Below are positions 19,186-23,495 of a stretch of 23,495 bases of DNA, piece after piece. The stretch lies in the IMG/VR virus record IMGVR_UViG_3300037521_000457, positions 1 to 23,495 of that record; one strand, 5' to 3'. Below the pieces are notes generated by a model that saw nothing but the letters and a program-made list of their open reading frames with translations, was not told the origin of the DNA and ran no database searches. This DNA is from a virus. The translations under genes and the position numbers were made by a program. Position 1 is the stretch's first letter, and every line of letters begins with the position of its first letter.

Positions 19186-19520
19186 TGGGACGAAATTTAT
19201 ACACAATGGAAGACCGCATAATTGCCTTTACGTTATACAAAGGCAAATCTATCAAAGAAGGCATTGGACTATTTTCAATGTCCAGAATTGCCGACCTGAC
19301 TGGCCACAGCATCGCAAGTTACCAAATGAAGGTTGACCAATTTATAGGGGTTGCTGGATGCCGGACAAAAATTCAATGTGATGCAACATTTGGTCCAGGT
19401 TTATCGGAATGGGCAGAAATGGACGAATTAGTATGGAATACATTTAAGAATACTGATATCGCCACGCTAATCGAAGTCGCTAAAAAAATATTAAAAGATT
19501 TATGGTCGCTAAAAAAGTGA
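19185..19520 (+). CDS. Helix-turn-helix-like protein related to HNH-enzyme N-domains, 111 residues
   Basis: The segment RNLYTMEDRIIAFTLYKG, followed by SRIADLTGHSIASYQMKVDQF, resembles the N-terminal domain of many HNH endonucleases, where a similar pattern ends in L-G-R-T-P-G-S-V-x-x-K-x-x-N-F. The nuclease domain itself is absent. It may be a DNA-binding regulator or a remnant; the relation is inferred by eye. AAAGGA precedes the ATG, which overlaps the previous stop. Confidence 0.6.
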   Translation: MGRNLYTMEDRIIAFTLYKGKSIKEGIGLFSMSRIADLTGHSIASYQMKVDQFIGVAGCRTKIQCDATFGPGLSEWAEMDELVWNTFKNTDIATLIEVAKKILKDLWSLKK

Positions 19521-19545
19521 CAATTTTTCAGTAATATGGTAACAT
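19517..19545 (+). promoter_or_regulatory. Promoter followed by small hairpin
   Basis: GTGACA (19517-19522), 17 bases, then TAACAT (19540-19545). It overlaps the preceding stop codon. Directly after it, TTCAAC (19545-19550) and GTTGAA (19555-19560) form a 6-bp inverted repeat at the predicted transcription start, possibly an operator or a 5' mRNA hairpin. Confidence 0.6.
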
Positions 19546-19573
19546 TCAACAAACGTTGAAAAAGGAGATTGAA

Positions 19574-19852
19574 TTGATTACACGAATAATGCTTATATTA
19601 GGATTTTTATTGGCCTTGATATTTATTTATGATGAGGCCAGAGCCGATGGTGCCAATGGCAAACCGGAGTGCAATCAAATTCGATATCGAATCGTATCGG
19701 ATATCAATAGCACATATTTTACCAATACCAACAAATTATTACATATTAGAAGAGCCGCCGTGTTTCAGGATTTATATTTTAAAATGGGATGTCCGGCAGA
19801 TAGACTGGCCGATGATATAACCAACAACAACAGGAGAATTAAAAATGATTAA
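19574..19852 (+). CDS. Exported small protein, 92 residues, TTG start
   Basis: The TTG at 19574 is chosen because AAGGAG ends seven bases upstream; another TTG at 19556 lies before that site. The N terminus has a positive residue, a hydrophobic core (IMLILGFLLALIFIY) and a likely cleavage site after A-R-A near residue 20. The mature part is polar with two cysteines (one in NGKPEC, one in KMGCP) that could form a disulfide in the periplasm. No family recognised. Confidence 0.65.
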   Translation: MITRIMLILGFLLALIFIYDEARADGANGKPECNQIRYRIVSDINSTYFTNTNKLLHIRRAAVFQDLYFKMGCPADRLADDITNNNRRIKND

Positions 19853-20246
19853 GATTACAGAAGAAATGAAAGCAACGATTATCGACAAAATCCAAAATCA
19901 CGACCAAGGGCTTTTTGGCCTAATTGAACGTGATAAGTTTTTCGAAACAACCACCCCATATCCAGACCGAAAAGATTACAACATCAAACGCAAATGCTCG
20001 CACTGCAAATCCCTGCACGAAGATAAGACCGCTAAATTGCAGTTTGAAACCGATATGAGGAAATATCGAGATGACCAACAACGCCTGAACCAACTTTTCA
20101 AATTTGCCGCCTTATGGGATTGTGGTATACATGAGCATCCCAAAGCCGACAAAGCCTTTGAGATGGCATACAGCAGGGGACATTCATCCGGTATTTGGGA
20201 AGTTTATAACCATTTGGTAGAACTGGCCGAGCTTTTGGTGAATTAA
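19845..20246 (+). CDS. Unknown protein with CxxC, 133 residues
   Basis: AGGAGAA precedes the ATG, which overlaps the previous stop. Mostly helical and charged, with one CSHC motif near residue 51 and His-rich patches (HEHPK). No family recognised. It is cotranscribed with the exported protein and the two genes that follow. Confidence 0.68.
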   Translation: MIKITEEMKATIIDKIQNHDQGLFGLIERDKFFETTTPYPDRKDYNIKRKCSHCKSLHEDKTAKLQFETDMRKYRDDQQRLNQLFKFAALWDCGIHEHPKADKAFEMAYSRGHSSGIWEVYNHLVELAELLVN

Positions 20247-20247
20247 A

Positions 20248-20607
20248 ATGGAAGAAACAGAATATATGCCATCAATGGAATCGATCAAAATCGCCAAGCT
20301 GACTGAGAAGGCAAAAATAAATATCATGAAAAATAAAGGCAAAATGCATAAAGGCAAAATGCAACATCGATTAAAACAAAACCCACTGGAGCAGAAGTTT
20401 GCCTTAGAGTGGGAGAAAATTAATTCCGGTATCCAACGCCACGGGATTCTGGATTATCTTCTGGCTGAAGATAACAATCGGCCATTGAATGAGGTATCTG
20501 ACCGAGACCGAGAGGTTGCCGCCACTGTTATTCAATGGTTGGGGTCGCCGGTTGGTAAAAACTTTTTATATCGAATAATTGGGGAGACTAAAAATGGCAA
20601 AATATGA
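20248..20607 (+). CDS. Unknown basic protein, 119 residues
   Basis: The N-terminal third is very rich in Lys and Met (KNKGKMHKGKMQHRLKQN), with a short KGKM repeat, then helices including RDREVAATVIQWLGSPVGKNFL. No family recognised. The basic start suggests nucleic-acid or membrane-surface contact. The ribosome binding site is weak and the gene probably relies on coupling to the previous stop one base upstream. Confidence 0.68.
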   Translation: MEETEYMPSMESIKIAKLTEKAKINIMKNKGKMHKGKMQHRLKQNPLEQKFALEWEKINSGIQRHGILDYLLAEDNNRPLNEVSDRDREVAATVIQWLGSPVGKNFLYRIIGETKNGKI

Positions 20608-21235
20608 GACCGGCACCGGACAATTTATATCAGTCCACGATGCTGAAAATTGCAAGGGAACGTGTCCGATACATAACCCGTCCGACCATCCCATGAAGGA
20701 CTTTCCGACCCACTGGCGGGATGACCGCCAAATTATGGAGAGAATTTGTCCACATGGAGTCGGCCATCCAGACCCCGATGATTTCAGAATTCGCAACGGG
20801 GAAGATAGGGGAGTCCACGGTTGCGATGGCTGTTGCACCGGAGACCATCCTATCAAAACTGAGCCAGATCCATTATTAAAGCTGCTTAAGCCATTACCAA
20901 AAGGTCAAACCATCGAGCCGGATACCGAGACCGTTAATTTTCAGGTGGGTCGGCAGAAAGACCACCTCATTTATTATGGGGACGGAAGTTGCTATGATAC
21001 CAAACGGGGTCAATGGATAACTTTAGTCGAAGCAATACCCCACGATATAAATCCCGATGATGTTTTGGTATTGAAACTGCCGGCCCATATAAAATTTCCA
21101 AGAAAGGATATGGAAAAATTCATCAAGATACAGACCGACAATTTAAAAAGGCTTTTTCCCAACCAAAAAATCATCGTTTTGACGGATGGGATTGAGATTG
21201 AAATCCATGACCAAAAAGGAAAAATTACTAATTAA
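20594..21235 (+). CDS. Phage protein with Cys/His-rich N-terminal domain, 213 residues
   Basis: GGGGAGA precedes the ATG at 20594. Residues about 16-80 form a Cys/His-rich module: C-K-G-T-C-P-I-H-N-P-S, then HWRDDRQIMERICPHGVGHPDPDD, then HGCDGCC. Very similar modules are common in phages, especially of actinobacteria, where they are annotated only as hypothetical and probably bind zinc. The C-terminal half is an alpha/beta region with strands such as KIIVLTDGIEIEIHD, perhaps unrelated in origin. The first 14 bases overlap the previous gene. Confidence 0.75.
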   Translation: MAKYETGTGQFISVHDAENCKGTCPIHNPSDHPMKDFPTHWRDDRQIMERICPHGVGHPDPDDFRIRNGEDRGVHGCDGCCTGDHPIKTEPDPLLKLLKPLPKGQTIEPDTETVNFQVGRQKDHLIYYGDGSCYDTKRGQWITLVEAIPHDINPDDVLVLKLPAHIKFPRKDMEKFIKIQTDNLKRLFPNQKIIVLTDGIEIEIHDQKGKITN

Positions 21236-21392
21236 AAAAGCTATTCGCCTTATTCATAAATCAAATGAATATTATGAGGGGATGGATATATTGGCAAAAT
21301 TGGTGGGATATGAGCAAGTCAAACCAGAACTTGACAGCATAAAACAAATATCCATCGCAGAATTTATTGCTAAAAGTGAGGACGGGAGATAA
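21207..21392 (+). CDS. Unknown small helical protein, 61 residues
   Basis: The ATG at 21207, inside the end of the previous gene, is preferred to one at 21186. The protein is helical and charged throughout (EKLLIKKAIRLIHKSNEYYEG) without cysteines. No family recognised; the overlap suggests coupled translation. Confidence 0.6.
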   Translation: MTKKEKLLIKKAIRLIHKSNEYYEGMDILAKLVGYEQVKPELDSIKQISIAEFIAKSEDGR

Positions 21393-21397
21393 ATATC

Positions 21398-21571
21398 ATG
21401 CAAAAATTTTTTGATAGCAAAGAACTCTTGATTAAGGATTGGCTGAACAATATCGCCATCCATTGTGTCCATGACCAATATCCAAATTTAAAATCCGATG
21501 TTGAGAATGAGCTTGCAAAATTTGAAAAAAAGGACGGGTTAAAAGATATGGAGACTATTGGTAATTGTTAA
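21398..21571 (+). CDS. Unknown small acidic protein, 57 residues
   Basis: GGGAGA lies about eight bases before the ATG, five bases after the preceding stop. Helical and acidic, with an amphipathic first half (SKELLIKDWLNNIAIH) and a Lys/Glu-rich second half. No family recognised. It precedes the DNA ligase promoter. Confidence 0.62.
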   Translation: MQKFFDSKELLIKDWLNNIAIHCVHDQYPNLKSDVENELAKFEKKDGLKDMETIGNC

Positions 21572-21580
21572 AAATAAAAG

Positions 21581-21609
21581 TTGACAAAGAGTAAAATTCA
21601 GGGTATGAT
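21581..21609 (+). promoter_or_regulatory. Strong promoter for DNA ligase
   Basis: Perfect TTGACA (21581-21586), 17 bases, then TATGAT (21604-21609). It lies nine bases after the preceding stop and about 30 bases before the ligase ATG. Confidence 0.85.
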
Positions 21610-21639
21610 TAAATATAACCTCAAATAGGAGAAATGAAT

Positions 21640-23019
21640 ATGGAATCAGTATTTGAAATCGTGACGAAGCTCGAAAACGAGCCGTCAAAAAACGCAAAAC
21701 TCGCCTTACTCAAGGAGCATAAAAACGATGACCTTCGGGAATTCTTTTATCTCGCCCTTGAGCCGACCGTCATTTTCTGGATTAAGAAAATACCGGCCTT
21801 TGAACCGAATACCGGAATGCCAATTTCTTTAATGGATGCCACCTATAAAATGGTGAACAACATCGCCAACCGCAAGCTAACCGGCCACGCCGCATCCGAT
21901 TTTATCGCCGACCTGCTTGATAGTTTGACCGCCGAAGAAGCCGAGATGCTTATCCGCATCATTTTGAAAGACCCAAGGGTCGGGATGTCGGAAAAGACCA
22001 TTAATAAGGTATGGCCGAAACTTATTACCGAGAAACTTTATATGAGGTGTGCCTCATTTAACCAAAAGAATCTGGAACGGGTCACGTATCCGGCCATCGC
22101 CGAAGAAAAAGCAGACGGCCTTTTTATCAATGCCATCCGCAAAGACGGTGTCCCGCAATTTTTGTCCCGCAATATGAAGCCGATGGAATTTCACGGCAAC
22201 CTTGAGACCGAGATTGTCGACATGGAAGCCAAAGGGGACTTCGTTATCCACGGGGAAGGCCTTGTATTAAATGAGGATGGCACCGATTACCTTGACCGCA
22301 AAACGGGCAACGGTATCATTTCAAAAGCCATCAAAGGCACGATATCACCGGAAGAAGCCGCCAGAGTACACTTAAAGGTATGGGATGTAATGCCGCTTGA
22401 CGCATGGAGAGATAAAAAATGTGATTTCCCATACGACCTCCGCCGAGCCAAAATTCACGGGATGGTAGATAAACTGGAATCCCCGAAAATCTTTTACATC
22501 GACTCCAAAGAAGTTGAAAATATTTATGAGGCCGAACGATTTTTCAGAGCCATGCTCGATATGGGTCGAGAAGGTGCCATCATCAAAAACTTTAACGGCA
22601 TCTGGAAATCATCCACAACGGGGAGTAAAGATTGTGTAAAAATGAAAAAGAAAGACCCTGCCGACCTGCTTTGCACCGGCACATATCCCCATAAACAAGC
22701 CTATGTGATGAGAGGGGACGAGAAAATTGACACCACGAAATGGATTGGGGGATTGAACCTGCAATCAGCAGAGGGCACAATTGTTGTAAACTCCGGTTCC
22801 GGCCTTGGGGATTTAGACCGCCAAAAGCCGCCCGAATATTACATCGGCAAAATCATCGAAGTCGAGTACAACGAAATTATAACGGCAAAGAATAAAGATA
22901 CCAAAAGCCTGTTCCTGCCGATTATAAAAGAGGTCAGAGACCCTGCCGACAAAGATGAAGCCGATAGTTATGAGCTGATTTTGGAACGGGCAAAAGCCAA
23001 CAAAAAAGGAAAAAAGTAA
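21640..23019 (+). CDS. gp30: ATP-dependent DNA ligase (T4 gp30-like)
   Basis: A 459-residue ligase joining nicks in phage DNA. The adenylated lysine is K157 in EEKADGLF (motif I). DFVIHGEGLV gives motif III, REGAIIKN motif IV and DCVKMKKK motif V. The helical N-terminal domain (NRKLTGHAA, KVWPKLI) and the closing YYIGKIIEVEYNE and LFLPIIKE strands follow the order in T4 gp30 (487 residues). The ATG at 21640 is favoured over one at 21634, which is only two bases from AGGAG. All catalytic residues are present. It has its own strong promoter. More GC-rich codon use than the small neighbours suggests high expression. Confidence 0.93.
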   Translation: MESVFEIVTKLENEPSKNAKLALLKEHKNDDLREFFYLALEPTVIFWIKKIPAFEPNTGMPISLMDATYKMVNNIANRKLTGHAASDFIADLLDSLTAEEAEMLIRIILKDPRVGMSEKTINKVWPKLITEKLYMRCASFNQKNLERVTYPAIAEEKADGLFINAIRKDGVPQFLSRNMKPMEFHGNLETEIVDMEAKGDFVIHGEGLVLNEDGTDYLDRKTGNGIISKAIKGTISPEEAARVHLKVWDVMPLDAWRDKKCDFPYDLRRAKIHGMVDKLESPKIFYIDSKEVENIYEAERFFRAMLDMGREGAIIKNFNGIWKSSTTGSKDCVKMKKKDPADLLCTGTYPHKQAYVMRGDEKIDTTKWIGGLNLQSAEGTIVVNSGSGLGDLDRQKPPEYYIGKIIEVEYNEIITAKNKDTKSLFLPIIKEVRDPADKDEADSYELILERAKANKKGKK

Positions 23020-23020
23020 A

Positions 23021-23242
23021 ATGGCTGAGGAATTACCAGAGATTATATTTATCAGGGATTTGCCGAAAAAGGCTATTAGACAACGGGCTTTATTGCACAA
23101 ATATCTTGCATACTCCTTTGTGTATATGGCCAAATCTAACAAATTATCCGGTCACATCGGCCTGTATCGGCAATATATGAGATATGCCGCCGACCATTTG
23201 GCACATGCCAAACGATTAATATCGATTATGGTCGGCCTATAA
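23021..23242 (+). CDS. Unknown small basic protein, 73 residues
   Basis: AAGGA precedes the ATG, which lies one base after the ligase stop. Helical and basic with many Tyr and His (RALLHKYLAYSFVYMAKS, YRQYMRYAADHLAHAKRL). No membrane segment is evident and no family recognised. Confidence 0.68.
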   Translation: MAEELPEIIFIRDLPKKAIRQRALLHKYLAYSFVYMAKSNKLSGHIGLYRQYMRYAADHLAHAKRLISIMVGL

Positions 23243-23250
23243 AGATGAGG

Positions 23251-23337
23251 GGATGGTCGAGGTCCTACAGCTAAAGCCGCTGAAATCGAATGGCCGTGGG
23301 GCATGGGTAAGAACGGCAACCTCCGACCACCTTTTTT
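23251..23337 (+). ncRNA. Candidate three-way-junction RNA ending in terminator
   Basis: Stem P1 joins 23251-23263 to 23319-23331 by about 12 pairs, with one bulged base on each side (A23253, C23323). Inside lie CAGC (23268-23271) paired with GCTG (23279-23282), and GCCGT (23293-23297) paired with ACGGC (23313-23317). Six T residues (23332-23337) follow P1, so the outer stem is itself a terminator. TATAAA at 23238-23243 could be a -10 box starting near 23251, but no good -35 is seen. No known RNA family recognised. Confidence 0.5.
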
Positions 23338-23350
23338 GAGAGGATTTTTT

Positions 23351-23495
23351 ATGGGTAGAGGCAGAGCAGAAATGTGGCAATGCAACGACTGCGGGGCAAT
23401 GTGGTCGGAGTCAAAAGCTGTCCGATGCTTTAACCAAAAATGCATGGGCAAAAATATTTTTATTTATTGGAAACCTGGACAGGTCAAATTTCAGG
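23351..23495 (+). CDS. Zinc-ribbon protein, 5' part only
   Basis: The frame starts at ATG after GAGAGGA and runs off the right edge. The 48 visible residues contain C-N-D-C-G at 11-15 and CFNQKC at about 26-31, a standard zinc-ribbon pair, followed by aromatic strand residues. It lies directly behind the structured RNA and terminator, so its expression may depend on read-through. Confidence 0.7.
   Translation, partial: MGRGRAEMWQCNDCGAMWSESKAVRCFNQKCMGKNIFIYWKPGQVKFQ

Noticed and set aside
23251-23337. Known ribozyme, riboswitch or tRNA-like identity, and a 28-residue frame from 23253
   Set aside because: The conserved cores I can recall (hammerhead, fluoride, preQ1, ZTP) are absent, there is no T arm, and the short frame lacks a spaced ribosome binding site.

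Overview
The window is a dense, one-directional block of a tailed-phage genome. Every supported gene lies on the + strand, most are separated by only a few bases or overlap at ATGA or TAATG junctions, and there is no structural gene, integrase or insertion sequence. The replication genes are of T4 type: sliding clamp (gp45-like, 6525-7193), clamp-loader ATPase (gp44-like, 11945-12904), clamp-loader small subunit (gp62-like, 14700-15128), translational repressor RegA (15165-15557) and ATP-dependent DNA ligase (gp30-like, 21640-23019). The order 45-44-62-regA is that of T4, but the genes are spread over about 9 kb with many extra genes between them. The host cannot be named from the sequence. 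Promoters fit a sigma70-like polymerase, and the AT-rich sequence uses strong GGAG-type ribosome binding sites.

Layout. 1-2640: nucleotide metabolism (thymidylate kinase, a dATP/dGTP diphosphohydrolase-like protein with an internal repeat) and small zinc-ribbon-like proteins. 2644-6511: CCA-adding enzyme, small genes, a four-helix membrane protein and an RlaP-like nucleotidyltransferase. 6525-9815: sliding clamp, a membrane/coiled-coil protein, a radical SAM/SPASM-like enzyme and an RNA ligase of the DRB0094 type. 9816-11376: two genes with identical translation leaders, one encoding an exported Asn-rich protein, plus two stretches of competing RNA hairpins, one ending in a terminator. 11393-15973: clamp loader, RegA and many short unknown genes. 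15965-17555: small peptides, palindrome arrays and three tRNA genes (His-GTG, Asn-GTT, Tyr-GTA), followed by repeats, a probable leaderless membrane peptide and a 43-residue peptide with ten cysteines. 17578-23242: a zinc/OB-fold-like protein, small exported and unknown proteins, and DNA ligase. 23251-23337: a candidate small structured RNA that ends in its own terminator. A zinc-ribbon gene runs off the right edge.

Two themes stand out. First, the RNA-repair genes (RNA ligase, RlaP-like nucleotidyltransferase, CCA-adding enzyme) share the window with exactly three of the four tRNAs that have GUN anticodons. These are the queuosine tRNAs and the target class of colicin E5-type anticodon nucleases, so a tRNA repair and replacement programme is a reasonable hypothesis. 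Second, about ten promoters share the form (T/G/A)TGACA - 16 or 17 bases - TAnnnT. Two of them would start transcription at or within a base of an ATG that lacks a well-placed ribosome binding site, which suggests leaderless messages.
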